A stretch of 64,000 nucleotides of DNA from Scleromitrula shiraiana. Lineage: Eukaryota; Ascomycota; Leotiomycetes; Helotiales; Sclerotiniaceae. The stretch covers positions 1,178,001-1,242,000 of the forward strand of contig JABELC010000003.1 of NCBI GenBank assembly GCA_028455995.1. The letters are read 5' to 3'. Under the pieces are notes generated by a model, which ran no database searches, was not told the origin of the DNA, and saw nothing but the letters and a program-made list of their open reading frames with translations. The position numbers and the translations under genes are program-made. Positions 23,943 through 35,703 of this stretch are shown piece after piece; the stretch's first letter is position 1, and each line of letters opens with the position of its first letter.

Positions 23943-24198
23943 AACAATCATCAATGGAAGCAACAATCATCAATAGAAATAACAATCATTAATAGAGGTA
24001 ACAATCATCAATAGAAGCAACAATCATCAATAGAAGTAACAATTATCAATGGAAGCAACAATCATAAATGGAAGTAGTAATAATCAATGGAAGCAACAAT
24101 CATAAATGGAAGCATCAATCATCAATGGAAACAATAATCATCAATGGAAACAATAATCATCAATGGAAACAACAATCATCAATGAAAGTATCAATCAA
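23943..24198. repeat. 19-bp minisatellite, about 13 copies
   Basis: Thirteen or so imperfect tandem copies of a 19-bp unit near AACAATCATCAATGGAAGC. Variants differ at a few fixed positions (CATC/CATA/CATT; GGAAGC/GAAGT/GAAAC), suggesting stepwise expansion. Confidence 0.93.
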
Positions 24199-25288
24199 TA
24201 CCCAGAGGTTTATGCTATCAGCTGATATTCTAAAGATCAGTTAAAATGTGTACTATACACCTGGGCTTCAATTTGGTTTCATCCTAACAATGGAACAATA
24301 GTATAAAAAATAATAAGAATAAATAATAATGAATAACAACAACAATAACAATATATAAAATCATTCTCAATCATCATTCTTTTTGACATGGACTGATCTG
24401 CTGATCTGATCTATTTCGGAGTAAATCTATAAATCTATAAATCTATCAATAATCCATCCAACTAGCTAATCATTATCGATAACCTAACATATGAACGGCT
24501 CCATAGAATATGACGAAATGCTCCATCATTATTTTATCTACTACTAGTATTTTATCTGTGTGATGAAATAATCTGTGAAGTAATAATTGGTACAACACTT
24601 TGAAACGTAGAAACGTAACATATTTTAATTATTTGATTGGGGTATTACAAAATCATTCAAATATATCTTTCTTTCGCTCCCTACACTTTCTCTACTTTGT
24701 ATATTGATATAAAATATATAAAATAACAAACAATACGATTTATCAATCAACCGAGCCCTTGGGACCGAAACCCAAAAAATATCATCGGCCCAAAGGATAG
24801 TCAGTCATCGGGCTGACAAGGCTATAGGTAAAATTTGACATCTCATCCATAGCAGCCAGCATTTACCTTGAAAAACATACTTTAGAATTTTACTATGAAA
24901 ATCTCAGTTGTCATTCATACCTAGGTAATCTTTTGCGATTTTGTCCTCAAGTGAATGATATCAATTCTCAAAACGTATAGATCTCGTGACCAGGCTGAAC
25001 TTTCAAGGTTTAACTTTTCTTTGATAAATTCCAAGGCTATCTTCAAGGCTATTTATTATCTTCGAGGCTATCATCTTCAAGGCTATCATCTTCAAGGCTA
25101 TCTTCAATATTACCACAGAAGTCGGGAAGTCGGAGGATCGGAGACTTTATCGGAGTTACCCAACCACATATGACAGAATGAACATACCTAGAAATTTACC
25201 ATTACCAGAAAGAAAAAAAATTCCCAATAATCACTTATAGAAAAAGTATCAACTACCATACCAGATCAAATATCTAATTAATTCCCAA
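24199..25288. other. Promoter region of TAH18 with short repeats
   Basis: About 1.1 kb without a gene. Contains AAATCTAT repeats (about 24422-24448) and five to six copies of a 12-15 bp CTTCAAGGCTATCAT-like unit (about 25030-25108), about 180-250 bp upstream of the TAH18 start. Confidence 0.6.
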
Positions 25289-27852
25289 ATGTCTGAAATT
25301 CCTAATGGTCAACCACATGATAGAAGTGCTCTCATTTTATATGGATCGGAAACGGGTAATTCCCAAGATGTTGCGGAAGATTTGGGGAGAATGTCAGAAA
25401 GACTTCATTTCGTGACAAGGGTGAGCGAGATGGATGATGTTGATATTGTATGTTAAGGAATCTCTCTCTCTCTGTTCAATTCAATTCAATTCAATCCAAT
25501 TCAATCCGGTCCCAGTCAAATCAATTCCAATTCAGTCCATACTCTACTTACACCAGTTTTACTTCAGCATCTAAGATGTTCGTTCCCTCAAATATATACT
25601 TATTATCATATTAAAAACAGAAAGCTCTATCAAAATATAATTTCGTTATTTTCACTGTATCTACAACAGGTCAAGGAGAATTCCCAAGAAATTCCAGAAA
25701 ATTTTGGACAAGTCTTTTAAGAAAACGTTTACCACCTAATTATTTAAGTCATGTATCTTTCACCACATTTGGTCTTGGTGATAGTTCATATCCAAAGTAA
25801 GTTTCAATCCAAAAGATCGTTTACAAAATGGAATAAGGGAGTAAAGTTGTAAGGGTCTATCAATTCAGATGTACTGATGAGTATATAGGTTTAACTTTGC
25901 TGTAAGAAAGTTACATAAACGATTAGAACAGCTTGGAGCAAATGAAATATATCCTCGAGGTGAGGGTGATGAACAACATGAAGAAGGGTATGTATACAGT
26001 CTTCCGACCAAATCGACGCCTATTATGTTCTTTTATCACATGTTCTCCCAGTACCTTGAAGGAAATAAACTCTTCTATCTTCTCATTGACTCATTCGTTC
26101 ATTTGTTCATATTCGAACTCTCTAACATTCATATATAGTGTTGATGGAACTTTCCTATCTTGGACTGCTGATCTTAGAAAGAACCTACTTTCATCATATC
26201 CTTTACCGGATGGTATACTTCCAATACCTGAAGATGTTTTTCTACCTCCAAAACTCATTCTCCGACAAAAAGAAATTTCTTCTTCAACAGATGAGGAAAC
26301 GACTTCATCATCATCACAAGCTAAAAGTTATGACAAGCAAGAAGAGATAGAGAATTCTTCCATGTCAAACAATACACAAAACCAGCAAAACAAAAACATA
26401 GACGACGAACTATTTCAACAAGCTTCTTCAATACTCAAAATGAACATGGCTACGGTTCCCGATGATGATATGCATGATACAGATCCTCTTGGGCACTTGA
26501 ACGATAAATATGATGATCCACCAAACAGTATATATAACAAACTTCCACAAGAAAGACCTCTAGACTTTGGAAATTTCATCAACGCACAAGTTGCGGAGAA
26601 TAGTCGCGTTACTCCCGACAGCCATTGGCAAGATGTACGTCGAATAACTTTTGGTGTTCGCCGCAGTGACGTGCAAAAGCCGATTCTTCCTGGAGATACG
26701 ATCATAATATATCCTAATAATTTCCCTGAAGATGTTCAAACTTTGATTGATCTTATGGGATGGAATAATATCGCTGAATATCCTCTTGTCCTTGGTAAAG
26801 ACGAAGGACTTGGCCTTCTTAAGCCAATGTTAACTAGAGTAGAGCCGGGTATCAAACCAATGGATTGTACTTCTTTACGGCAGCTTTTGATTTATACTCT
26901 CGATTTCAACGCGATCCCTAAACGCTTCTTCTTTGAAATGATATCTCACTTCACCAATGATGAGATGCACAAGCAACGACTTCAAGAATTTCAGAATCCA
27001 GTTTATATAGATGAATACTACGATTATGCCACCCGACCTCGCCGCAGCATTCTCGAAGTCCTTCAAGATTTTCCTAGTGTTAAAATACCTTGGAAATATG
27101 CTGCATCAGTTTTTCCTCGCATCAAAGGCCGCGATTTCAGCATCTGCAGTGGAGGTACCTTTCACAATCCAATCCCTGGCTATGAACAAACCATGGTTAT
27201 ACAGATACTGGTCGCTATAGTAAAATATCGTACCATCCTCCGCAAGGTTCGCAACGGTCTCTGCTCCCGCTATCTTGCAAACTTACCCGCGCGTCAGATG
27301 ATTAGAATTCGCATCAATCGAAATCCAAGCTTCTCAAAACTTCCCCTAGAAGAGCCTTGGCGTCCATTAATCCTCATTGGCGCTGGTACTGGAATTGCTC
27401 CTTTACGCTCACTTATCTGGGATCGAGCCCAAAGAATCACGGAAGCCATCAATAAAGGTATAGATATATGTTCAACATTCGCACCTGCCCTCCTCGTATA
27501 TGGTAGTCGCAATCGATCCGCGGATTACTTCTTCGGCGGCGAATGGCAAGATCCTAAAAAGCATCTCGAAGTGTCAAGAGTCCTAACAGCGTTCTCACGA
27601 GATGACCCTAAGGGAAAGAAAGTTTACGTCCAACATGTTCTTAAACAAGAGGGAAAAATCATCTATGATTTGTTGATGAAGGGCGCGATTGTTTACGTGT
27701 GTGGTAGTTCGGGGAATATGCCAAAGGCGGTTAGGGAGACGTTGGTGGAGATTTTGTTGGAGCATTGTGATGGGAGTATGACGACAGAGGAGGTGGAGGC
27801 TCATATGGTTACGTTAGAGAAGTATAAGAGGTATATACAGGAGACGTGGTAG
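25289..27852 (+). CDS. TAH18: NADPH-dependent diflavin oxidoreductase 1 (Tah18)
   Basis: About 715 aa from four phase-checked exons: 25289-25447, 25621-25796, 25889-25987 and 26139-27852. The FMN-binding flavodoxin domain starts with 'LILYGSETGNSQDVAEDLG' (about residues 15-33), continues with 'VSTTGQGEFP' and 'GLGDSSYPKFN', and closes with 'YPRGEGDEQHEEG'. After an acidic, Ser/Gln-rich insert (about residues 195-260) comes the FAD domain ('RDFSICSGG') and then the NADPH domain ('LILIGAGTGIAPLRSLIW', 'YVCGSSGNMPKAVRE'). The protein ends in 'QETW', with the aromatic end usual for this family. Known role: it passes electrons from NADPH to Dre2 in cytosolic iron-sulfur protein assembly; it is essential in yeast. 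The insert makes it somewhat longer than most family members. It appears intact and is a housekeeping anchor of the window. Confidence 0.95.
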
Positions 27853-28326
27853 ATGGTGGATAATGATGTTTATGTCGGGCGGTTGAATGAGATGGATCGG
27901 GATACCATAGGTATAATATGGTATTCTGGATGGAGTCCGATATCCTGCGATGCTGTGCGATACGATTTGATAGACTTGGATAAGACATTTTTATCTGATT
28001 CCTTCTACCAGGAACTATATCTCCGTGCATGTATTCATGCATGCATTCGTTCTCTACTATAAATATAAATATAGATACAAATACCCAACTGTACCTTGAA
28101 CTTCACCTGCGACCACTATGTTGTTTTACTCTTCTATATACAACCAAATCTGAACAAAAAGACTACATGATCTACCCTCTCCCCTCGCACATTCACGGAC
28201 AAATTGTGAATCAAGTAAGAAAGTAACATAACCGGTATTAATAGATATATGAGTGTAAAATTAAACATCTCCCCATTAACCCCACCTCACCTTTGTTCCT
28301 AACCACTAACTATCTACATCGACGTA
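27853..28326. other. Convergent intergenic region
   Basis: About 470 bp between the 3' ends of TAH18 and the GH36 gene. No promoter is expected here and no further gene was seen. Confidence 0.5.
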
Positions 28327-31300
28327 TCAATTGAACTCATCCTCGCCACTTAGCAAAACCTCCAAGCTCCAAATATCCCACCCCTCACCTCCCGCCTCCA
28401 ACATCACCACTACCCTCCCGCCATCCCTATCCCCATGCAAACGATACCTCCTCGCCACCCCCGACCGAAAAAACCTCACTATAACCGTCCTTCCCCGACC
28501 GTCCCGCTTCTCATCCTTCTCTAGAAAATTGCGGAGATCGATTATCTCATTCACTTTCTCATGCATATTTGTGTTGAATAGACCTAGAAATATCATATCT
28601 CTCCTACCTTCCACATCCCTCCTACCCTCCACATCTCTCCCACCTTTCATATCTTCATTTTTATCTTCCTCATCTCCACCTCCATCTCCCCCTCTCCTGA
28701 TATCCATCTCCGATCTTTTCATTTCCCCCTTCGAAATAATCTTAAGAAGTACATCCCGCTCGTTAAAATCCCGGTATGCATCTTTTACTTTCCCTCCTGC
28801 TCTTTGTATTTTTCTTATACTGCTTCCATCATCTTTCTTACCTCCATCGCCATCTCCATCTCCATCGCCATCTCCATCGCCATCGCCATCTCCATTCATT
28901 CCCATAAACCCCCCCATCCCCATCTCAATCTCAATCTTCTTACCCCCTCCCCTCCCATCCAATCTCCCACCTCTCAATCCTATCCCAATCCCAATCCCAA
29001 TCCCAAATTGCGCAAGCAGAGAAGCGTTATGAAGCCCAGGAACATCAGTAATGGAGATGAGACCGCCGGAGAGAAAGCGCGCTGCTAGGTTATAGGAGGA
29101 GTAGTCTAAACGGGGAGACATTGAGGAAGGGTTGAAAGAGTGGGGAATTGAGGACGGTGGATTTAAAGGGGGTGGATTTAAAAGGGGTGGATTTAAGGAA
29201 GGAGGGATTTTTGAGGGACAGCCGGTCGGGGGTTGTGATTGGAACATATCCCAGTCGGGGGCTATGCCGTTGAGGTGGTGGGATAGGTGGGTGGTGTGGG
29301 CGTTGCTGTGGATGTGCCTGTGGGTTTTTGTGAGGGGGTTGGTTGGTTGGTTAATTGGTTGATTGGTTGATTGGGGTTGGAGTGGGGGTGGGAGGTGATT
29401 GGGTTGGGGATATGTATGTAGGAAATGGGAGAATTGAACGGGTGAAAGGAAAGATGAGAAGAAGAGAAGAGAAGAGATAAAAGTAACGATGTATTATGAA
29501 AACATGTAGAACGCAATCGACAAAATGAACGAACAAACATACCAAGCATGACCCCCCACCTTGTCCGGGAAAAAATCCCCCGAATTCCTCAATGCGATCC
29601 TTCTTCTTCTTCTTTTTTCTCCCCCTCCACCATGGCTTCCAAGTAACACCTCTTCCGAAAACAAATTGCTTGGATACTGCGACATCGAAGAGATAACCCT
29701 GCCACCGAAGTACTTGCTGGATACACTGTTCATTGCGTGGCGATAGGCAGGTATTAATTCTCTTCTATCTTTTGCGTATTTGATATCATCTAGGAGACCT
29801 TGAGTATCTATTTTTAGGGCAGTGATGCCAGATTTGACGAGGAAGCTTTGGAGGGTTAACGTGTCAGGTAGGTAAGGTAAAAAATATTAGTTAATGATTG
29901 AGAAGACATAAGAAAAAGAAAAGAAAGAAATCGCCTACGAATAAAAATCCTCATAAAATCTCCGCACGTCACTCACATCAACCACCCATATAGGATGACG
30001 AACCTTCATTTCAACCCGTCTCAATTTATAGGATCTCCCAACCTCACTATCCACTTCAATACCGCCCCAATATCCAAATATTCCGTGCCAGATACCTACG
30101 TGTTTTACACCCGCATACGTGGCTTTAATCCTCCGCACTAAAGATTCCAGACCTTCTGGGAAAGAAGCAGATGAAGCTTCGAATTTTGCCAAACGCCCAT
30201 GAAACTTTGTAGGGCCGTAGGAGACGATAGATTGCCATCCATCGTCAATGACGACGGTGGTGGGGTAAATGGATGAGGAATTGAGAGCGGAGAGCGCGGA
30301 GAGAAGGGTGCGCGATGAGAGGTTTTGGGTGAGTGAGTCCCATGTACAGTAGATTAATCCGTTGTGGAACTCTCGATCTAATTCATCTTCCTGCTCTTCA
30401 TATTCCGAGTCATCCTCCTCCTCCTCCTCCTCGATACATCGATTCGCCCCATCTGCAAGCATTAAGTTTAAATTCTTTCTCACGATTCCCTTTGCTTCTC
30501 TCATAACACCCGCAATGCCCTCCTCCACGCTCCTTCCCACCCCACAAATCACCACCGCCTCTCCCTCCCTCTCTCCCTCTCCCTCATTCCTAGCCACCAT
30601 AACAAGACTCCCACATCCATCCGCACGAAACGTAACACCAACTCCCTCAACACTAACACCCAACACAACAAAATGCAACCCATCATACCGCAGCATGGAA
30701 ACAAGAATGGCCTCCTCATGTTCCCGCTGCCCCCCCTCCAACGCGAACGCTAATCGTTCACGGCCGTGACGCGGCCAGAGCCAATATGTCGATTGCCGCA
30801 CTAGGACGAAGTATCTGGTGAAAGGGGCGGGGATACCGAGGGGCAGGGTGAGGGTTGAGGGGAGTCGGGATGAGGGGGGGATGGGGTGCGTAAGTTTCCA
30901 TGTTGGCATGATTGTATTATTTAAGCTTCTGCACTCGATGGTGAGGGATGGGGGGATATTGAGGAGGTAATTGGTTAAGGACAGGGAGAGGGAGAGTGTT
31001 TCAAGAGAATTGGGATCTTGGAATATCACCTCTGCGTCACCGGTGGGGGTGTTTGGGATGGAATTATCATTTATCCATTTCCACTCCGACTCCGTGTCGC
31101 CTTTTCTGCGATATTTGATCGTAAAGTAGAAGACGTGGCTTTTATTCGTATGATTATACAGTTGAGCCGAGAAGCAAAAAGAATAGGTTCCAGAAACAGC
31201 GCTTGCTTTCACGGGATTGGGATTCCTCACGCTGGGTGTGATCTTGGTATCAAGGTTTGGTTAGTATGTACCTACGATACGATATTTACATCATTGCAAG

Positions 31301-31595
31301 AAACGAAGATGAAAATCTACCATTTCGATAGCAGATCGGGGAACGAGATCAAGGTGTTCCCACTCGTGGTTTCCGGAGCAGTTGTGCCAGATTGCTACGT
31401 CCCATTCTTCTTCTCGATGTTCGGATTTGCATCCGGATTCGTTTTCGGGAATTAAAATTACAGTTATCGTAACCTATGCGGATTAATAAGCCCTTTGGTA
31501 TGGCGGTTCGTATATCGTTATGAGATACTTACTGAGTTTGAAGTGATTACAGTTGTTTGTCCGAGTATTGGATGACAAATTATTCGCGCTGACAT
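28327..31595 (-). CDS. Glycoside hydrolase family 36, raffinose synthase / Sip1-like
   Basis: About 937 aa from five phase-checked exons: 31533-31595, 31321-31473, 29939-31242, 29543-29845 and 28327-29317. The N-terminus 'CHPILGQTTVITSNS' and 'EEWDVAIWHNCSGN' start the beta-sandwich domain. The barrel follows with 'GLIYCTWDSLTQNLS', 'VIDDGWQS', 'GIWHGIFGYWGG' and 'KIDTQG' (Asp about 520, likely nucleophile position). Then come 'HLNGIAPDWDMFQS' (Asp about 631) and, later, 'GLISITDVPGLHN'. Family enzymes transfer or release alpha-galactose (raffinose synthase, alkaline alpha-galactosidase). No signal peptide is seen, so it is probably intracellular. Oddities: a Pro/Asn/Ser repeat of about 35 residues immediately after the active-site 'DWDMFQ', and long Gly-Asp and Glu runs encoded by hexamer repeats. 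These do not break the frame, but whether activity is kept is not known. Confidence 0.9.
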
Positions 31596-31989
31596 TGTGA
31601 GTGCTTGATGAGCTGAGGCTGGAGTGAGGTCGGTTTGGGTTTTGTGAGGTGAGTTTTGCTTGGCTTGGCTGTGCGGGGTAATTGAGGTGTAGCGAGTGGG
31701 TCGGTTACCCGCTGTCTGAAGCGTGTAGGCATTACAAATTAAGTGTTTTAGATGATACACCTCGTCTAACACACTTTATGAATCTATGTAATTAAATATG
31801 GTGGGTGACATTTCTCACGGAATGAATTCGTAACAACTTTGTAGTTTTCACGTATATTTTTATTGTAGAAGAACATAGTAGAAATCATCAGCCTCATAAA
31901 TGAGCCGACGGCGCCAATACTACACAGATATCCCAACATTCCTTATCCCCTCAGAGTCCTCCCTCTAGTCCATCAATCATCTACACACT
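31596..31989. other. Intergenic, promoter of the GH36 gene
   Basis: About 390 bp upstream of the GH36 start and downstream of the F-box gene end. Nothing specific was recognised. Confidence 0.45.
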
Positions 31990-32905
31990 TTAAAAGTCAA
32001 TGATAATTTGCCTCCAATCCTCGAATGTGTCAGTAGGATCTACATCTACATCTATGGGTACACATCTAGTCCATTCACATTGTGTATAACTTCTCGCCCA
32101 AAAATTCGATCGATATCTTCTCGGGTGGGATTCCAATTCCATGCATAGCACTTGAACCCTATTCGTTCCGCAAGTAGTTTGATGATCATCCCATGAGTCT
32201 CCCATGTTGTGAGGATTTGGAAAAAATGTCGGATATAGATAATGAGCCCGGAATCTTTGGCCCAAAATGCTTATAGATTTTGGATTGTTGTACACGGCAT
32301 TTCGTAGAAACCGGCAATAATAGATGTTCAAATCACTTTGCGTCGTGCGCCACCACGTAGGCTTGTACTCGGATAAGCCATTCCAGTTGACTAGTAGATC
32401 AATCAATCGCGGCACCGATTTTTCCTATATCAATGGATTGTCAGTCATTGTTATCAAGCAAAATTCTAGAAAATGAAGCATATCAATTTGTGTAACTGAA
32501 AGAGAAGACTCGATATCTAGCATTAGATATGCAAGGCTCAAATAGAGCGAGGCCAAACAAAATAAATTCGAAGAAAATAGAAAACTGACATCTCCGACTA
32601 TGCTAAGATCCTCCAAATCCGATCTTGACGCAAGAGAAAAAGGTTTGGGATGATATATCTTGCAGAAAGAGTACAATCGAGGGCATGTAACAGCGAGACA
32701 TGCGATATCGCAAGTAGTGAGATGTTCGCAAAGAGCCAGGATGATATCGATTGGAACGGTATCGATCCGAAGAATTTGTACGACTTGATTGATAGCTGTA
32801 TATTTCCAATTAGTCAGAGCCGTGAAATATAATGGATGGGATACAATGATACATACCCTTAGCATCTGGTTCCTGGATGATTAATGCGTCAGGTTGAGTG
32901 GCCAT
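31990..32905 (-). CDS. Small F-box protein
   Basis: About 229 aa from three phase-checked exons: 32857-32905, 32590-32795 and 31990-32424. Residues about 22-60 form an F-box-like helix pair ('IDTVPIDIILALCEHLTTCDIACLAVTCPRLYSF'). The C-terminal part contains 'LPYFxPNPH'-type features ('YLYPTFFPNPHNMGDSW') and ends with 'DTFEDWRQIIIDF', seen in short F-box proteins of plant-associated moulds. F-box proteins recruit substrates to SCF ubiquitin ligases; the substrate is unknown. The donor of intron 2 is GTCAGT, slightly unusual but in phase. The neighbouring pseudogene at 33776-34420 seems to be a relative with the same layout. Confidence 0.7.
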
Positions 32906-33775
32906 TTTACTTGTGTGCTGACTAGTCTGAAGCACAATTCCAAAATTGGATAAGTCGCCGTCTGGATTGCGATTTCTTATGATTAAAATGTTAAGTAATA
33001 ACACTTGACTGAAGTTGATATAATTGCCTGTCACCTTTGGAGAGTTTTCTTGCAAATCAAAGTACAGAAACTTTTTTATATTGTTGATATCGGGCTGTGA
33101 AGGCTTTATATACTTGCGAAGCACCGATGATCTTGTAAAGAACCATAGTTAAATACAGGAGAAGAGAATATATCGTATCGCTCTCCCGTAACTCGGGCAT
33201 CAACTGTACAGATGTAATTAGAGGAATCTACACTCATTTCGTTATGAATTAAATACATACGTCTATGTTTAATTCATTGAAAAAGCGGATACAAATCCAT
33301 CACTATACGCACGATATTGATTATAAATGCATATGTCAAAAACTAAGCCTATATATATAATTCACCTTTTTAGAACACTAGCATGTATAGAATCTCTTGA
33401 TACCTGCTGGAAATAAATTTCTGAACAGATAAGATAATTTTTCAAGAGGCTATAAAAAGCGTCAATCAAACAGATTGAGGAAAAGTGTTAATCAAATGTG
33501 AGTAGTTTGCAAATTACTTTTGTTCAATGTATCTCAAATTCAAGAAAACTTTATATAACGATAGTTGCCACCAATAGTGGTCTGCTTGCCACTGAAGTCT
33601 TACTGGAGCATCAACTAGATTCAATTATGAAGACTTAGAATCTGCCAATATCAATAACTATATTACTATTAATAATATGGTTTCTTTGCCTGAATAAGTA
33701 TGAGTATCTGCAACGCAAGATTAATACTCAGGAATACCACACCACGAAAATGGGAAAGTTTCGATGTCCTCAGTC
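32906..33775. other. Intergenic, no gene seen
   Basis: About 870 bp of AT-rich sequence with promoter of the F-box gene. Short reading frames show no family features. Confidence 0.45.
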
Positions 33776-34420
33776 TTAACTCAGATCCATCACCAGAGTA
33801 GCATCATTACTACCTTCGAGAACTTCACCCATAACCAACTCAATAATTGAACTTTCTCTGCCAGATAGAAAAGTTTTCCCAGTAGCTGACCCACTACAAT
33901 CCGCTCTACCACTATGCATGAATCTATCGTCTCTCACTGCCTCTATAGCTCCCACCTCGTACACCTCAGCCCCTTTATTGTATGGGTTTGGAAGTTTGTG
34001 AAAATTGTAACCATCGCATTGCTCGCTGTTTCGAATCGATATAATCGCACATTTTACCTGGTGGAAAGAACCCCAGTAATCAGCATAATTCCTGGCAAAA
34101 ATTAGTTCCTCTTTGGAAGTATACTTTTGCCCGAATACACTGAAATGTTTAGGAAATTATAAGGAACACCTCCAAAATATCGATATTTCGGGCCCATCCA
34201 ATTGACAAGTCATTGTCAAAGTTCATATTTGTGAGGGTCATGCCCGAAGAACAAATCGATTGGCTTCTTATGCCTGGGCTTGTGAAAGTCGTAGAAGTGA
34301 CAACAAGTGAGTCCAAGACAGACACGATCATGAGTTCTGTTATAACTCATGATTTGATTAATAAGTTCGGGGGCCAATTTGCTGATAAAATCCCCTTGAT
34401 CTGTTAATTCTTAGAGGTTA
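33776..34420 (-). pseudogene. F-box protein pseudogene, paralogue-like of the 31990 gene
   Basis: On the minus strand one frame (about 34230-34415) reads 'FISKLAPELINQIMSYNRTHDRVCLGLTCCHFYDFHK', a clear F-box, and then stops (TGA) after 'HKYEL'. A different frame continues with 'WMGPKYRYFGGVPYNFLNISVYS', and a third (33776-34130) with 'FARNYADYWGSFHQ', 'LPNPYNKGAEVYEVGAIEAVRDDRFMH'. These pieces occur in this order in fungal F-box proteins of this type ('LPNP[YFH]xxG' also occurs in the 31990 gene). Their distribution over three frames without credible splice sites points to a decayed gene. No start codon can be fixed. An alternative is a gene with unrecognised small introns. Confidence 0.6.
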
Positions 34421-35151
34421 GCTCTTTTCATAGTGCAGCTATCTTGAAATAAAGACGGATTCATACCAATTGGTGACGTATGTAAACTGGGGGACCAGGA
34501 ATAGCGCTCACGGAGAGAAACTGTTGACAATTCAGGATCAAATTCGTAATTCCCTTTGTAATTATCTGCGCGTTCATGGAACATGTACGACGCAACATGT
34601 TCTATCCTCTTATCCATTTGAAGATACCGAGTCACAAATCAAGCGTGCAGATGTTCAAGAATTAGAATTTTGGGAGAAGATTGCAAGTTGTTACTTGCCT
34701 TACTCAAATGAGCAAAAGTCTAAGAATCAAAGGCCGGGAAAAAATCTACCAGAACTATATCGAAACTTCCATCAAATTTATAAAACGATTCACTTAACGC
34801 AACACAATTCACACGTACGGGTTGTATATTTTCGACTAAATTGCTGGGATTCATATACTGTATGACTACCCGTACTCAAGGGTAAAATTGCATTTTTCGA
34901 CTATATCAGTGTGAATCATATACTGCAAGATTGAATACCCGTAATTCTTCATTCTCATATATCGACCGTATTTGAAAACATATGAAACTCTTGTGGTATT
35001 GAGATCGACCTACAAATTTTTTAAGACGGAACGTCCTTCTTCATTCGGCAAGGAAAACCGATCAAAATTTCTTCGAAAGCCGAAACCATACACCATAGTG
35101 TACAAGTCCTCAACCTCTGAGAAGCTTTCATTATTCAACAATATAGAAACA
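34421..35151. other. Unassigned region
   Basis: About 730 bp. An open frame on the plus strand (34470-34865) lacks any ATG and has no recognised relatives; it may be a remnant of a gene or a chance frame. A near-duplicate ATTCATATACTGTATGACTACCCGTA / AATCATATACTGCAAGATTGAATACCCGTA motif occurs at about 34850 and 34914. Confidence 0.3.
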
Positions 35152-35703
35152 ATGACTCTGTCAATTAATCCAGAACCCCCAATGAGTTAGTATACTGCCT
35201 TAAGTGCATGGTTGTAGACTGACTCAAGAAGCTAAAACAGAAGTCATAGAACAAGTCAGTCACGCCCTAAACAAATTCCAAATCGCCGAAAAGGAAAAGA
35301 AGATCACAGCAGCAAGAGCCAAGAGACACCATGTCGAAAAATCTTACGATGAACTTATCAAACGTCAGGCTAAGGATTATGCAGCTCTGGCTGCTAAATC
35401 ACCCCGCAATCAACCATCATAATTCGAACTTCGCGGGGTTGTTGATGAAGAAAAATTGCATATTCAGCTCCTGAATGAGATTCAAAAACTTCAACAATCT
35501 GAGTTGGCACTAAAACAAGAAAGGGCTGTGTTGCTTGAGACGGAATGCTCTCATAGTCCTATTGACAAGGCCAAGAATGCGCTTCGAAATGGTTTGGGTA
35601 TGCTCACGGGTGCACATCCTTGGTCAGGTTAGCATTTCTTCTGATGTTGAATGTCAATTCAAACTAATTGTTCTTTATAGGCGCAGGTGAACAGGGATCT
35701 TGA
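35152..35703 (+). pseudogene. Coiled-coil protein gene with one in-frame stop codon
   Basis: Three exons fit in phase: 35152-35182, 35227-35627 and 35681-35703, with GT-AG introns of 44 and 53 bp. The predicted chain is hydrophilic and helical: 'EVIEQVSHALNKFQIAEKEK', then 'HHVEKSYDELIKRQAKDYAALAA', then after a TAA at 35420-35422 'DEEKLHIQLLNEIQKLQQSE' and 'KNALRNGLGMLTGAHPWSGAG'. The coding character is the same before and after the stop and in the same frame, so the TAA looks like a single recent substitution (for instance from CAA). The stop would leave a product of about 75 aa. It may be a young pseudogene, a readthrough gene, or a short gene with a decaying tail. The family is unknown. 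Confidence 0.5.

Noticed and set aside
23943..24198. CRISPR-like array
   Set aside because: The 19-bp units are directly adjacent without spacers, so this is a minisatellite.
31230..31242. Start of the GH36 protein near 31230
   Set aside because: The apparent start there is a GTG inside exon 3; two upstream exons restore the conserved N-terminus from ATG 31595 in phase.
34470..34865. Plus-strand open frame of 131 codons
   Set aside because: It contains no ATG and no recognisable domain; left as unassigned sequence.
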